In this document: positions 42,550-52,430 of the stretch, piece by piece
How positions within the stretch are numbered: the stretch's first letter is position 1
Layout: every line of letters begins with the position of its first letter
Made by a program: the position numbers and the translations under genes
Source: Rhodobacteraceae bacterium (ex Bugula neritina AB1)
Lineage (GTDB): Bacteria > Pseudomonadota > Alphaproteobacteria > Rhodobacterales > Rhodobacteraceae
Length of the DNA stretch: 64,000 nucleotides
Direction: 5' to 3'
NCBI GenBank assembly: GCA_001730095.1
Contig: MDLF01000051.1
Location: forward strand, 1 to 64,000
Notes under the pieces: model-generated
What the model saw: only the letters and a program-made list of their open reading frames with translations
The model's database searches: none
Told to the model about the DNA's origin: nothing

Positions 42550-43053
42550 ATGCCGGAAGGCCGGACAGGGCAGGGGTATGGCGGCGAAAGCCTGCTGTTT
42601 CTGACAGATGAGCAGTTGCGCCAGGGGATCGAGGCAATGTTCTTTGCCTACCGCGGATTTACCGCCGACCCGGACCGGATCCTGGCCGAACTGGCCTATG
42701 GCCGGGCGCATCATCGGGCGATCCATTTCATCAACCGCTCGCCGGGCACCACGGTGAACAATCTTCTCAGCATTCTGGGCGTGACCAAACAGTCGCTGAA
42801 CCGGGTGCTGCGCACGCTGATTGGCGACGGCTTGGTGATCAGCAAAGTGGGTGAGCTGGACAAGCGCGAGCGCCACCTCTTTCTCACGGAACAGGGCCAG
42901 GCGCTGGAGGCAACGCTTTCGGATGCTCAGCGCGCCCGGATGCGGGCCGCCTACAAGGATGCCGGTCCCGAGGCGGTACAGGGTTTCAAAACAGTGCTTG
43001 AGGCGATGATGGATGCGGATATGCGCCGCGCCTACGCCAAGCTGCGGGACTAG
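42550..43053 (+). CDS. petP: PetP-like MarR-family regulator
   Basis: A 167-residue MarR-family protein. Its winged helix reads SPGTTVNNLLSILGVTKQSLNRVLRTLIGDGLVISKVGELDKRERHLFLTEQG. It lies six bases upstream of an OmpR-type response regulator without a partner kinase. This pairing is the petP-petR arrangement described in Rhodobacter capsulatus, where the genes lie by the bc1 operon and are needed for normal growth. Here petABC is about 12 kb away on the other strand. The petP name is inferred from the pairing and the protein style. Confidence 0.85.
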   Translation: MPEGRTGQGYGGESLLFLTDEQLRQGIEAMFFAYRGFTADPDRILAELAYGRAHHRAIHFINRSPGTTVNNLLSILGVTKQSLNRVLRTLIGDGLVISKVGELDKRERHLFLTEQGQALEATLSDAQRARMRAAYKDAGPEAVQGFKTVLEAMMDADMRRAYAKLRD

Positions 43054-43059
43054 GCCGAC

Positions 43060-43761
43060 ATGAGCACACATGACGCCCATCTGCTGATCGTGGATGACGA
43101 CGAGCGCATTCGCGGCCTGTTGAAGAAATTCCTGATGCGCTCCGGTTTCCTGGTGACGGCGGCGCGGGATGCGGCCCATGCCCGCAGAGTGCTGGCCGGT
43201 CTGGATTTCGATCTGATCATTATGGATGTGATGATGCCCGGTGAGGACGGTGTTTCGCTGACCCGGTCCTTGCGCGAAACCATGACCACCCCAATCCTGC
43301 TGCTGACCGCCAAAGGCGAGACCGAAGACCGGATTTCGGGCCTGGAGGCCGGCGCTGACGATTACCTGCCGAAACCTTTCGAACCCAAGGAGCTTTTGCT
43401 GCGGGTCAATGCCATTCTGCGCCGGATGCCTGACACCACCGCTCAGGACAGCGCCCCCAAGGTGCTGCATCTGGGCGCCATCCGTTATGACATTGAGCGT
43501 GGCGAGATGTGGCAGGGGGATGAGCTGATCCGTCTCACCGGCACCGAAAGCCAGCTGATGAAGATCTTCGCAGGCTGCCCCGGCGAGCCGGTTTCCCGCA
43601 GCAAGCTGGTTGAGGATCTGGGTCGCGACCGCGGTCAGGCGCAAGAGCGCGCTGTGGACGTGCAGATCACCCGCCTGCGCCGCAAGATCGAACCCAACCC
43701 GAAACAGCCGCAGTACCTGCAAACTGTGCGCGGCGCTGGCTATATGCTGACCCCGGACTGA
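43060..43761 (+). CDS. petR: PetR-like OmpR-family response regulator
   Basis: A 233-residue response regulator. The receiver has VDDDER, the phospho-acceptor D56 in LIIMDVMMPGEDG, a Thr/Lys pair (LLLTAKGE, LPKPF) and a C-terminal winged helix ending LRRKIEPNPKQPQYLQTVRGAGYML. No sensor kinase is adjacent. It follows petP by six bases, so both are cotranscribed. In R. capsulatus PetR is an essential orphan regulator; transfer of that role here is inference. Confidence 0.9.
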   Translation: MSTHDAHLLIVDDDERIRGLLKKFLMRSGFLVTAARDAAHARRVLAGLDFDLIIMDVMMPGEDGVSLTRSLRETMTTPILLLTAKGETEDRISGLEAGADDYLPKPFEPKELLLRVNAILRRMPDTTAQDSAPKVLHLGAIRYDIERGEMWQGDELIRLTGTESQLMKIFAGCPGEPVSRSKLVEDLGRDRGQAQERAVDVQITRLRRKIEPNPKQPQYLQTVRGAGYMLTPD

Positions 43762-43769
43762 ATCGAGGC

Positions 43770-43835
43770 CAGCTGCTTCTTTCTGGTGATAAATACCCCG
43801 GGGTCCGGGGCCGCGCCCCGGGATTCCTCTTGCAG
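43770..43835. repeat. Dispersed intergenic repeat, copy 3
   Basis: AGCTGCTTCTTTCTGGTGATAAATACCCCGGGGT followed by GGGGCCGCGCCCC. The first 16 bases match copy 1 at 27885 exactly, and the layout matches copy 2 as well. It again lies directly after the stop of a plus-strand gene. Confidence 0.6.
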
Positions 43836-43892
43836 CCGCCGCCAACCCGCTCCTAGTGTCGCGCCAAGACCCGCCGCAGGAGGAAACCGCAG

Positions 43893-44819
43893 ATGACCAC
43901 CGCCCTGATCACCCATGCCGATTGCCTGCAGCATGTGACCCCCGATGGCCACCCTGAACAGGTCGCCCGACTGGAACACATTCTGCACGCGCTGGAGCCC
44001 TTGGACTTGCATCGTGTGACTGCCCCGATGGCTGCCGAAGACGACATCCTGCGCATTCACCCCGCCGGTTATCTCGCAGAGCTGCGCAAAGCCTCCCCGG
44101 CTGATGGCTGGGTGCAGATCGACGGGGATACGTTCTTGTCCCCCGGCTCGCTGGACGCAGCCTTTCGCGCGGCCGGCGCGGTGGTGCGCGGCGTCGACAT
44201 GGTGCTGGGCGGCGAGGTGCAGAACGCCTTTGCCGCAGTGCGCCCGCCGGGGCATCACGCCGAAACAGACACCGCCATGGGCTTCTGCCTGTTCGGCAAT
44301 GCAGCACTGGCGGCAAAACACGCGCTGGATCACCACGGGCTCAGCCGCGTCGCGGTGGTGGATTTCGACGTGCACCACGGCAACGGCACCCAGGATCTGT
44401 TGTGGGATGAACCGCGCGCGCTGGTCATCACCAGCCAGCAGATGCCGCTCTGGCCCGGCTCCGGCCGCCCGGATGAGGACGGTGCCCATAACAATATCCT
44501 GAACATGCCGCTGGCGCCGGGATCAGGCCGAGCAGAGATGCAGGTGGCCTATGAGGGTCAGGCCTTCTCGCGCCTGCGCAGCTTCAAGCCCGAGCTGATC
44601 ATCATCTCGGCAGGTTTCGATGCCCATCAGGACGATCCGCTTGCCAGCCTCAACTGGGCCACCGCCGATTTCGCCTGGATCACAGCCGAGCTGGGTAAAC
44701 TCGCAAGTGAACTTTGCGGCGGCCGTATCGTCTCGACTTTGGAAGGCGGATATGATCTGAACGCGCTGGCCGCGGCAACCCGCGCGCATGTGGAAGAATT
44801 GATAAAGGCACCGGCATGA
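43893..44819 (+). CDS. Histone deacetylase-family (acetoin utilisation/polyamine) amidohydrolase
   Basis: A 308-residue zinc hydrolase of the arginase/deacetylase fold. Visible motifs are HPEQVARLEHI, the catalytic pair in RPPGHHAETDTAMGFCLFGNAALAA, the zinc ligands Asp and His in VVDFDVHHGNGTQ, the third zinc Asp in IISAGFDAHQDDPL, and STLEGGYDLNAL. Bacterial members remove acetyl groups from small molecules such as polyamines, or possibly proteins; the substrate is unknown. It overlaps xseB by four bases (ATGA), so it is transcribed with the xseB-ispA-dxs genes. Confidence 0.92.
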   Translation: MTTALITHADCLQHVTPDGHPEQVARLEHILHALEPLDLHRVTAPMAAEDDILRIHPAGYLAELRKASPADGWVQIDGDTFLSPGSLDAAFRAAGAVVRGVDMVLGGEVQNAFAAVRPPGHHAETDTAMGFCLFGNAALAAKHALDHHGLSRVAVVDFDVHHGNGTQDLLWDEPRALVITSQQMPLWPGSGRPDEDGAHNNILNMPLAPGSGRAEMQVAYEGQAFSRLRSFKPELIIISAGFDAHQDDPLASLNWATADFAWITAELGKLASELCGGRIVSTLEGGYDLNALAAATRAHVEELIKAPA

Positions 44820-45058
44820 CTGAGACCCCCGTAGACCAGATGAGCTTTGAACAGGCGATGCGTGAGCTGGAAGGCGTGGTGGACCAATTGGAGCGCGGCG
44901 ACGTGGCGCTGGATGCCTCGATCGCTTTGTACGAACGTGGTGCGGCGCTGAAGAAACGCTGCGAGGACGAGCTGAAGCGCGCCGAGGAAAAGGTTGCGGC
45001 CATCACATTGGACGCAAACGGCACCCCCAAAGGCACCCAGCCGCTGGACGCCGGCTGA
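44816..45058 (+). CDS. xseB: Exonuclease VII small subunit
   Basis: An 80-residue XseB with the typical MSFEQAMRELEGVVDQLERGDVALDASIALYERGAALKKRCEDEL coiled-coil region. It binds the large subunit XseA (not in this window) to degrade single-stranded DNA. It overlaps the upstream hydrolase by ATGA and is followed by ispA after three bases; the xseB-ispA-dxs order is widespread in proteobacteria. Confidence 0.95.
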   Translation: MTETPVDQMSFEQAMRELEGVVDQLERGDVALDASIALYERGAALKKRCEDELKRAEEKVAAITLDANGTPKGTQPLDAG

Positions 45059-45061
45059 CAC

Positions 45062-45946
45062 ATGACCGCCGCAGCTGACGCCCAAACGCGCCCCTTCGCA
45101 GAGGCGCTGAAAGACGCGCAAGGCCAGATTACCGCACATATGGAGCTGCGGCTGGCGGGTGGTGACGAACTGCATGTGGCGATGCGCTATGCCATCACCG
45201 GTGGCAAGATGCTGCGCGGCTTTCTTGTTCTGGAAAGCGCCCGTCTGCACAGCGTTCCGGCTGAGGCCGCCCTCGCGGCTGCGCTCGCCATTGAATGCAT
45301 CCATGCCTATTCGCTGGTGCATGACGATCTGCCCTGCATGGACGACGACGATCTGCGCCGTGGTCAGCCCACTGTCCACAAGAAATGGAATGAAGCGATG
45401 GCGGTGCTGGCGGGCGACAGCCTGCAGGCATTTGCTTTTGAACTGCTGGCAGACCCCAAGATGGGCCCGCAGGCGCTGACCCTGATCCGCAGTCTGGCGC
45501 AATCCTCTGGCAAGGACGGTATGGTCTCGGGCCAAATGCTGGACATCGCCGCCGAGACCGCGGCTGATCCGCTGACTCTGGATCAGATCACCAAGCTGCA
45601 GAGCCGCAAAACCGGCTGCCTGATCGAGTGGTCTGCCACCGCCGGTGCCGTGCTGGCAGGCAGCGACCCGGCACCTCTGCGGCAATACGCATGCGCCCTT
45701 GGCCTTGCATTTCAGATCGCCGATGACATCTTGGATGTGGAAGGCGACGCCGCAAAGGTCGGCAAGGCGGTGCGCAAGGATGCCGATGCCGGCAAAGCCA
45801 CATTTGTCTCGCTTCTGGGGCTGGCAGAGGCCAAGGCCCGCGCAAGTGCCCTGTGCAAGGAAGCCTGTTTCGCACTCGCGCCTTACGGCGCGGATGCTGC
45901 AACCTTGAAGGAAGCCGCGCGCTTCGTTATTTCGCGCGACAGCTAA
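45062..45946 (+). CDS. ispA: Geranyl/farnesyl diphosphate synthase
   Basis: A 294-residue trans-prenyltransferase. The first aspartate-rich motif is [20 protein letters not shown] (with the DDxxxxD spacing of proteobacterial IspA) and the second is [12 protein letters not shown]. It condenses IPP and DMAPP into farnesyl diphosphate for quinones and cell-wall lipid carriers. Located between xseB and dxs. Confidence 0.95.
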   Translation: MTAAADAQTRPFAEALKDAQGQITAHMELRLAGGDELHVAMRYAITGGKMLRGFLVLESARLHSVPAEAALAAALAIECIHAYSLVHDDLPCMDDDDLRRGQPTVHKKWNEAMAVLAGDSLQAFAFELLADPKMGPQALTLIRSLAQSSGKDGMVSGQMLDIAAETAADPLTLDQITKLQSRKTGCLIEWSATAGAVLAGSDPAPLRQYACALGLAFQIADDILDVEGDAAKVGKAVRKDADAGKATFVSLLGLAEAKARASALCKEACFALAPYGADAATLKEAARFVISRDS

Positions 45947-45996
45947 CCCCGCGCCACGCCCGGACCACTCTGGCCGGTGCAGCCCAAGGAGACACC

Positions 45997-47925
45997 ATGT
46001 CCGAAAGGCCCAATACCCCGCTTCTGGACCAGATCTCGCGCCCTGCGGATCTGAAGGGGCTGACGGATGCGCAGCTGGTGCAGGTTGCCCATGAACTGCG
46101 GCAGGAAACCATTGCCGCGGTTTCGGTCACCGGTGGTCATCTGGGGGCAGGCCTTGGGGTGGTGGAGCTGACCACCGCCCTGCATGCGGTCTTTGACACC
46201 CCGCGTGACAAGGTGATCTGGGACGTCTCACATCAATGCTACCCGCATAAGATCCTGACCGGCCGCCGTGACCGCATCCGTACCCTGCGGATGAAAGACG
46301 GTCTCAGCGGTTTCACCAAACGGTCTGAGTCGCCATATGACCCTTTCGGCGCCGCCCACAGCTCCACCTCGATCAGCGCAGCGCTTGGCTTTGCCGTGGC
46401 GCGTGACCTTGGCGGGGTGATCCCCGAGGGCAATGGCGATGCAATTGCCGTGATCGGCGATGGATCAATGTCGGCCGGCATGGCGTTTGAGGCGATGAAC
46501 AACGCAGGCCATCTGGGCAAGCGGCTGATCGTCATTCTGAACGACAATGAAATGTCGATTGCCCCGCCGGTTGGCGCGCTGTCCTCCTATCTCTCGCGTC
46601 TTTATGCGGGCGAACCCTTCCAGGAGCTGAAAGCCGCCGCCAAGGGTGCCGTCTCGCTGCTGCCAGAACCCTTCCGCGAAGGCGCCAAGCGGGCCAAGGA
46701 TATGCTCAAGGGCATGGCTGTTGGCGGCACTTTGTTCGAGGCGCTCGGATTTTCCTATCTCGGTCCCATTGATGGCCACGATATGGACCAGCTGCTGCCG
46801 GTGCTGCGTACGGTCAAGGACCGCGCCACCGGCCCGATCCTGATCCATGTGCTGACCAAGAAGGGCAAGGGCTACGCCCCGGCCGAGGCCGCCCTCGACA
46901 AGGGGCACGCGACAGCCAAATTCGACATGGTGACCGGCGAGCAGAAAAAAGCGCCCTCCAACGCGCCGTCCTATACTTCGGTCTTTGGCAATGAGCTGGT
47001 GAAGCTCGCGGCCAGGGACGACAAGATCTGTGCTGTCACTGCGGCGATGCCCGATGGCACCGGGCTGAACCTGATGGCCGAACGCTATCCCTCGCGTACT
47101 TTCGATGTCGGCATTGCCGAACAGCACGGCGTCACTTTTGCCGCAGCACTGGCCGCAGGCGGGATGAAGCCGTTTTGCGCGATGTATTCGACCTTTCTGC
47201 AGCGCGGTTATGATCAGGTGGTGCATGACGTGGCAATCCAGCGCCTGCCTGTCCGCTTTGCCATCGACCGTGCCGGTCTGGTGGGGGCCGACGGTGCCAC
47301 CCACGCGGGCAGCTTTGACATCGGATTCATGGCCAACCTGCCGGGCATGGTGGTGATGGCCGCCGCCGACGAGGCCGAGCTGGCCCATATGGTCGCCACT
47401 GCCGCCGCACACGACGACGGCCCCATTGCGTTCCGCTACCCGCGCGGTGAGGGCGAAGGCGTCGATATGCCGGAAACCCCGGAAGTGTTGGAGATCGGCA
47501 AAGGCCGGATGATCCAGGAGGGCAAACGCGTCGCCCTTCTGTCCTTTGGCACCCGTCTGGGTGAGGTCAAGAAAGCCGCTGAGGCACTGGCAGCCAAAGG
47601 TATCACGCCGACCATCGCCGACGCCCGCTTTGCCAAGCCGCTGGACCGCGATCTGATCCTGCAGCTGGCCGCCGACCACGAGGCGCTGATCACCATCGAG
47701 GAAGGCGCGGTGGGCGGTTTCGGCTCCCATGTGGCGCAGCTGTTGGCAGAAGAAGGCGTGTTTGACGGCGGCCTGAAGTTCCGCTCCATGGTGCTGCCCG
47801 ATATCTTCATCGACCAGGCCAGCCCCGCGGATATGTATGAAGTTGCAACCATGAACGCTCCGCAGATCGAAGCCAAGGTGCTGGAGGTTCTGGGCGTGGC
47901 AACGATTGGCGAGAAGCGGGCATAG
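45997..47925 (+). CDS. dxs: 1-deoxy-D-xylulose-5-phosphate synthase
   Basis: A 642-residue thiamine-diphosphate enzyme, the first step of the MEP isoprenoid pathway. Motifs include [39 protein letters not shown]...[11 protein letters not shown] (TPP site), [18 protein letters not shown] and [18 protein letters not shown]. The start at 45997 has AAGGAG nine bases before it. It lies 50 bp after ispA in the same operon. Confidence 0.96.
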   Translation: MSERPNTPLLDQISRPADLKGLTDAQLVQVAHELRQETIAAVSVTGGHLGAGLGVVELTTALHAVFDTPRDKVIWDVSHQCYPHKILTGRRDRIRTLRMKDGLSGFTKRSESPYDPFGAAHSSTSISAALGFAVARDLGGVIPEGNGDAIAVIGDGSMSAGMAFEAMNNAGHLGKRLIVILNDNEMSIAPPVGALSSYLSRLYAGEPFQELKAAAKGAVSLLPEPFREGAKRAKDMLKGMAVGGTLFEALGFSYLGPIDGHDMDQLLPVLRTVKDRATGPILIHVLTKKGKGYAPAEAALDKGHATAKFDMVTGEQKKAPSNAPSYTSVFGNELVKLAARDDKICAVTAAMPDGTGLNLMAERYPSRTFDVGIAEQHGVTFAAALAAGGMKPFCAMYSTFLQRGYDQVVHDVAIQRLPVRFAIDRAGLVGADGATHAGSFDIGFMANLPGMVVMAAADEAELAHMVATAAAHDDGPIAFRYPRGEGEGVDMPETPEVLEIGKGRMIQEGKRVALLSFGTRLGEVKKAAEALAAKGITPTIADARFAKPLDRDLILQLAADHEALITIEEGAVGGFGSHVAQLLAEEGVFDGGLKFRSMVLPDIFIDQASPADMYEVATMNAPQIEAKVLEVLGVATIGEKRA

Positions 47926-48108
47926 GCTACAAGAGCATCCCGAACAGCACCTTCCAGGCAGGGGCGGGCAGGTCCGATCACGGCATCACTGAAGCGTTGC
48001 CGCTGCCTGCGCCCGGCCCTTTGTGATTTCGAGGTGCGGCAAAGGCCGCGCTGGGCAGCTACCGTGTCAACGGACGCCGGAAGTCACAGAAGAAAATGTT
48101 CAAAGCCG

Positions 48109-48876
48109 TTACAGGTAACCCTGAGCACGGAAGCTGAGTTCCGCAGATTTTCCGATAATCAGATGGTCGTGCAAAGTGATTCCCAATGCGGTGAGTGCGG
48201 CCTGGATTTGATCCGTCATTTGGATATCGCTGTCAGAAGGTGTTGGATCTCCGGATGGGTGATTATGCACGAGAATCAAGGCGCTGGCGTTGAGTTCCAG
48301 GGCGCGTTTGGCAACCTCCCGAGGGTAGACAGGGACGTGGTCGACGGTGCCGCGGGACTGTTCTTCGTCGGCGATCAGCACGTTCTTGCGGTCCAGGAAC
48401 AGGATGCGGAACTGCTCTGTCTCACGGTGGGCCATGATGGTGTGGCAATAGTCCAGCAATGCGTCCCAGCTGGAGATCACCTGCCGCTGCATCACCCGGG
48501 CGCGTGCCATACGGTGGGCGGCGGCCTCCAGCACCTTGAGGTCGGTGATGACTGCGTCACCGATCCCCTTGATCTGGGCCAGCCGTTCGGCTGAGGCGGT
48601 GACCACGCGGTTGAAATCTCCAAAGGTGTCCAGCAGCTGGCGCGCCAGCGGTTTCACATCGCGGCGGGGGATGGAGCGGAACAGGACCAGTTCCAGCAGC
48701 TCGTAATCCGGCATTGCAGCCGCGCCGCCCGCCATGAAACGCTCGCGCAGGCGCGTGCGGTGGTCCTTGATGTAGGAGGGCAGGCGGCCAGAGGCCAGGG
48801 GCTGCGCGGGAGCTTCGTCGCTGCCGGGGAACAGCGGCAGGGAGACGTCCTGAAAAGAGGGGTCCTGTGCCATGCC
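48109..48876 (-). CDS. radC: RadC/JAB-domain protein
   Basis: A 255-residue RadC-family protein. The N-terminal helix-hairpin-helix region has YELLELVLFRSIPRRDVKPLARQLLDTFGDFNRVV. The C-terminal JAB/MPN domain has the metal motif LILVHNHPSGDPTPSDSDIQMT, and ends HDHLIIGKSAELSFRAQGYL. The true activity of RadC is unsettled despite its historic DNA-repair name. The start at 48876 is preferred for length; 48933 is the longest possible. Confidence 0.92.
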   Translation of the reverse strand, partial: GMAQDPSFQDVSLPLFPGSDEAPAQPLASGRLPSYIKDHRTRLRERFMAGGAAAMPDYELLELVLFRSIPRRDVKPLARQLLDTFGDFNRVVTASAERLAQIKGIGDAVITDLKVLEAAAHRMARARVMQRQVISSWDALLDYCHTIMAHRETEQFRILFLDRKNVLIADEEQSRGTVDHVPVYPREVAKRALELNASALILVHNHPSGDPTPSDSDIQMTDQIQAALTALGITLHDHLIIGKSAELSFRAQGYL

Positions 48877-48944
48877 GCCATGGTGCCGCCATCTTGGTTG
48901 AAGAAGTGTTAATGCGCATTGCGGCATCGGCACGGTTCGGAAAT

Positions 48945-48971
48945 AGAAAAGCGCCCCGTGTGGGGCGCTTT
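48945..48971 (-). terminator. Terminator of dnaKJ
   Basis: AAAGCGCCCC and GGGGCGCTTT form a perfect 10-bp stem with a 4-base loop. On the minus strand it is followed by TCTATTT. It lies 87 bp past the dnaJ stop. Confidence 0.8.
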
Positions 48972-49057
48972 CTGGTGATACGATCTATGTAGCGCCAAGG
49001 GCTCTGCGCCCTTATTCGCGCCTGAAACTGTCGACTGGACGGTTTCCCAGGCGGCGC

Positions 49058-50218
49058 TCAGCCCTTCATACCATCCCAGAAGCTTTTCACCGAAGAGAAG
49101 AAGCTGCGGGATTCAGGGTTGGTGTTGTCCTCGGACATTTCCTCGAACTCGCGCAGAAGCTCCTTCTGGCGGGACGTGAGGTTGACCGGGGTTTCCACCG
49201 CCAGTTCGATGAACATGTCGCCGGTGGCGCCGCCGCGCAGGGCTGGCATGCCCTTGCTGCGCAGCCGCATCTGGCGGCCGGACTGGCTGCCTTCGGGGAT
49301 CTGCACCCGGCCGCGGCCGCCGTCAATGGTCGGCACTTCGATGGAACCGCCAAGCGCTGCTTTGGCCATGCTGACCGGAACCCGGCAATAGAGGTTGTTG
49401 CCGTCGCGTTCGAACAGGGCGTGCTGGCCGACCTCCACAAAGATGTAGAGATCGCCCGGAGGGCCGCCGCGCAGGCCGGCTTCGCCTTCGCCGGCCAGAC
49501 GGATGCGGGTGCCGGTTTCCACACCTGCGGGGATATTCACCGACAGGGAGCGGTCCTTTTCCACGCGTCCGTGGCCGTGGCAGGATTTGCACGGGTTCTT
49601 GATGATCTGGCCCAGGCCCGAGCAGGTCGGGCAGGTGCGTTCAACAGTAAAGAAACCCTGCTGTGCACGCACCTTGCCCATGCCAGAGCAGGTGGGACAG
49701 GTGGTAGGTTCCACACCGCCCTCAGCGCCGGTGCCCTCGCAGGAGGTACATGCAACCGAGGTCGGAACCTTGATGGTCTTGTGCAGCCCGGCAAAGGCTT
49801 CCTCGAGAGAGACGCGCAAGTTGTAGCGCAGGTCGGCGCCGCGAGAGGGCCGCTGCCGTCCGCCGCCGCCGCCGCGCTGACCGCCCATGAAGTCGCCGAA
49901 CAGGTCGTCGAACACATCGGAGAAGGCGGAGGAGAAGTCGCCACCGCCAAAGCCCTGGCCCTGACCGCCGCGCTGGCCGCCGCCCATGCCGTTTTCAAAA
50001 GCAGCATGACCAAAGCGGTCATAGGCAGCTTTCTTCTCGGCGTCTTTCAGGACGTCGTATGCCTCATTGGCTTCCTTGAACTGCGCCTCGGCATCCGGAT
50101 TGTCGGAGTTCCGGTCGGGATGCAGTTCTTTGGCCTTCTTGCGAAAGCCCTTTTTGATTTCGTCTGCGGAGGCGCCTTTGGCCACCCCGAGCACATCGTA
50201 ATAGTCGCGTTTTGACAT
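49058..50218 (-). CDS. dnaJ: Chaperone DnaJ
   Basis: A 386-residue class I J-protein. The J domain has [35 protein letters not shown] with HPD. A Gly-rich linker with phenylalanines follows, then four zinc motifs ([32 protein letters not shown]), then the substrate-binding C-terminus. It stimulates DnaK and delivers unfolded proteins. It follows dnaK by 76 bp that hold a strong hairpin. Confidence 0.97.
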   Translation of the reverse strand: MSKRDYYDVLGVAKGASADEIKKGFRKKAKELHPDRNSDNPDAEAQFKEANEAYDVLKDAEKKAAYDRFGHAAFENGMGGGQRGGQGQGFGGGDFSSAFSDVFDDLFGDFMGGQRGGGGGRQRPSRGADLRYNLRVSLEEAFAGLHKTIKVPTSVACTSCEGTGAEGGVEPTTCPTCSGMGKVRAQQGFFTVERTCPTCSGLGQIIKNPCKSCHGHGRVEKDRSLSVNIPAGVETGTRIRLAGEGEAGLRGGPPGDLYIFVEVGQHALFERDGNNLYCRVPVSMAKAALGGSIEVPTIDGGRGRVQIPEGSQSGRQMRLRSKGMPALRGGATGDMFIELAVETPVNLTSRQKELLREFEEMSEDNTNPESRSFFSSVKSFWDGMKG

Positions 50219-50247
50219 CGGATAACCCCATCTGCCTCAACGAAGAT

Positions 50248-50274
50248 GGGCCGGTCCGGGATCCGGACCGGCCC
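50248..50274 (-). other. Strong hairpin between dnaK and dnaJ
   Basis: GGGCCGGTCCGG and CCGGACCGGCCC form a perfect 12-bp stem with a 3-base loop. There is no T run on the minus strand. It probably lowers dnaJ relative to dnaK by partial termination or protects the dnaK message. Confidence 0.65.
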
Positions 50275-50294
50275 GCTATGGCCTGATGTCAGGC

Positions 50295-52217
50295 TTAGCG
50301 CTTATCGTTGTCCAGGTCTTCGAATTCCGCGTCAACGATGTCGTCGTCAGCCGGGCCGGCGGCTTCGTCAGCTGCTGCCGGTTCTTCCTCGCCTTCCGCT
50401 TCGGCTTGCGCCTTGTAGATCGCTTCGCCCAGTTTCATTGCGGCTTCAGTGACGTTCTGGATGCCGGATTTGATCTTCTCGGCGGTCGATTTCTCGTTTT
50501 CCAGATCGTCCTTCAGAGCTGCCACAGCCAGTTCGATCACTTCTACAGTGGAAGGATCAACCTTGTCGCTGTGCTCTTCAACCGACTTCTCGGTCGAGTG
50601 GATCAGCGATTCGGCCTGGTTACGGGCTTCGATCAGCTCGCGACGTTCCTTGTCTGCTTCGGCGTTGTCCTCGGCGTCCTTGACCATCTTTTCGATGTCG
50701 TCGTCCGAGAGACCGCCCGATGCCTGGATGGTGATCTGCTGTTCCTTGCCGGTCGCCTTGTCCTTGGCGCCGACCGACACGATGCCGTTGGCGTCGATGT
50801 CAAAGGTCACTTCGATCTGCGGCATTCCGCGCGGTGCCGGCGGGATATCCTCGAGGTTGAACTGGCCGAGCATCTTGTTGTCGGCAGCCATTTCACGCTC
50901 ACCCTGGAACACGCGGATGGTCACGGCGTTCTGGTTGTCTTCCGCGGTCGAGAACACCTGGCTCTTCTTGGTCGGGATGGTGGTGTTGCGGTCGATCAGG
51001 CGGGTGAAGACACCGCCCAGGGTTTCGATGCCCAGGGACAGCGGGGTCACGTCGAGCAGCACCACGTCCTTGACGTCGCCTTGCAGAACACCGGCCTGGA
51101 TGGCGGCGCCCATGGCGACCACTTCGTCCGGGTTCACACCCTTGTGCGGCTCTTTGCCGAAGAATTTTGTGACTTCTTCGATCACTTTCGGCATGCGGGT
51201 CATACCGCCGACCAGAACCACCTCGTCAATGTCGCCAGCCGACAGGCCTGCGTCCTTGAGAGCCGCCTTGCACGGATCCATCGAACGCTTGATCAGGTCG
51301 GACACCAGGCTTTCCAGCTTGGCGCGGGTCAGCTTCATCACCATGTGCAGCGGCTGGCCCGAGGACGGGTCCATCGAGATGAACGGCTGGTTGATCTCGG
51401 TCTGCGAGGTGGAGGACAGTTCGATCTTGGCTTTTTCCGCGGCCTCTTTCAGGCGCTGCAGGGCCATCTTGTCTTTGGACAGATCGACGCCGTTTTCCTT
51501 TTTGAATTGGTCCGCCAGATAGTTGACGATCCGCATGTCAAAGTCTTCGCCGCCCAGGAAGGTGTCGCCGTTGGTCGACTTCACTTCGAACAGGCCGTCG
51601 TCGATTTCCAGGATGGTGACGTCGAAGGTACCGCCGCCGAGGTCATAGACCGCGATGGTCTGGGTGTTTTCCTTGTCCAGGCCATAGGCCAGAGCGGCAG
51701 CTGTCGGCTCGTTGATGATGCGCAGCACTTCGAGGCCCGCGATCTTGCCGGCGTCTTTGGTGGCCTGACGCTGGGCGTCGTTGAAATAGGCCGGCACGGT
51801 GATCACCGCCTGGGTGACTTCCTCGCCCAGGTAGGATTCCGCGGTTTCCTTCATCTTGCCCAGGGTGAAGGCAGAGATCTGCGACGGGGAGTATTTCTCA
51901 CCCTTGGCTTCGACCCATGCATCGCCGTTGCCGCCGTTGACGATGGCGAAAGGCACCATCTTTTTGTCTTTCTCGACGGCCGCGTCGTCATTGCGGCGGC
52001 CGATCAGGCGCTTGACGCCGTAGACAGTATTGTCGGGGTTAGTGACGGCCTGGCGTTTGGCCGGCTGGCCGACGAGGCGTTCATCGTCGGTGAAGGCAAC
52101 AATCGACGGGGTGGTGCGTGCGCCCTCGGCGTTTTCAATCACGCGGGGCTGGGAGCCATCCATGATGGCCACGCAGGAGTTGGTGGTCCCCAGGTCGATG
52201 CCGATAACTTTGCTCAT
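50295..52217 (-). CDS. dnaK: Chaperone DnaK (Hsp70)
   Basis: A 640-residue Hsp70 with [19 protein letters not shown] at the start, [34 protein letters not shown] and [13 protein letters not shown]. It ends in the [31 protein letters not shown]-type tail. The ATG at 52217 has AAGGGATC upstream; the frame is open further upstream through the promoter but is not coding. An RpoH-type promoter lies about 110 bp upstream. Confidence 0.98.
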   Translation of the reverse strand: MSKVIGIDLGTTNSCVAIMDGSQPRVIENAEGARTTPSIVAFTDDERLVGQPAKRQAVTNPDNTVYGVKRLIGRRNDDAAVEKDKKMVPFAIVNGGNGDAWVEAKGEKYSPSQISAFTLGKMKETAESYLGEEVTQAVITVPAYFNDAQRQATKDAGKIAGLEVLRIINEPTAAALAYGLDKENTQTIAVYDLGGGTFDVTILEIDDGLFEVKSTNGDTFLGGEDFDMRIVNYLADQFKKENGVDLSKDKMALQRLKEAAEKAKIELSSTSQTEINQPFISMDPSSGQPLHMVMKLTRAKLESLVSDLIKRSMDPCKAALKDAGLSAGDIDEVVLVGGMTRMPKVIEEVTKFFGKEPHKGVNPDEVVAMGAAIQAGVLQGDVKDVVLLDVTPLSLGIETLGGVFTRLIDRNTTIPTKKSQVFSTAEDNQNAVTIRVFQGEREMAADNKMLGQFNLEDIPPAPRGMPQIEVTFDIDANGIVSVGAKDKATGKEQQITIQASGGLSDDDIEKMVKDAEDNAEADKERRELIEARNQAESLIHSTEKSVEEHSDKVDPSTVEVIELAVAALKDDLENEKSTAEKIKSGIQNVTEAAMKLGEAIYKAQAEAEGEEEPAAADEAAGPADDDIVDAEFEDLDNDKR

Positions 52218-52326
52218 TTGCGATCCCTTTTTACTACTCAAGGCGATTACCCGAGGCCTGAACCCGTTGCGGCATCCCGGCCCCGATTGATTTGCGGTTT
52301 GGTCTGCACCTCGCCGCGTCCCGGCG

Positions 52327-52356
52327 TATATAGGGGCGTGAAAACGGCCCTGCAAG
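52327..52356 (-). promoter_or_regulatory. RpoH (sigma-32) heat-shock promoter of dnaKJ
   Basis: On the minus strand CTTGCA (52356-52351) and CTATATA (52333-52327) are separated by 17 bp, with CCC just before the -10. This closely matches the alphaproteobacterial RpoH consensus (CTTG, 17-18 bp, CYTATNT). It lies about 110 bp upstream of the dnaK ATG. Confidence 0.8.
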
Positions 52357-52430
52357 CGCCAGTACACGTCTGGAGGCGTGAATCAATGCGCTTTTTTGCA
52401 AGGGTCATGGTTAAGAATGGATGAACGGCT

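Noticed and set aside
42463-43845. 460-codon minus-strand frame spanning petP and petR
   Set aside because: It lies opposite two well-formed regulator genes with clear domains, and its residues look like an antisense translation.
46465-47730. 421-codon minus-strand frame inside dxs
   Set aside because: It is antisense to conserved thiamine-diphosphate enzyme sequence, with no domain.
50286-52424. 712-codon open frame opposite dnaK
   Set aside because: It is the antisense shadow of a strongly conserved dnaK in GC-rich DNA. The translation has no recognisable domain, and the dnaK frame, promoter and start all fit the minus strand.
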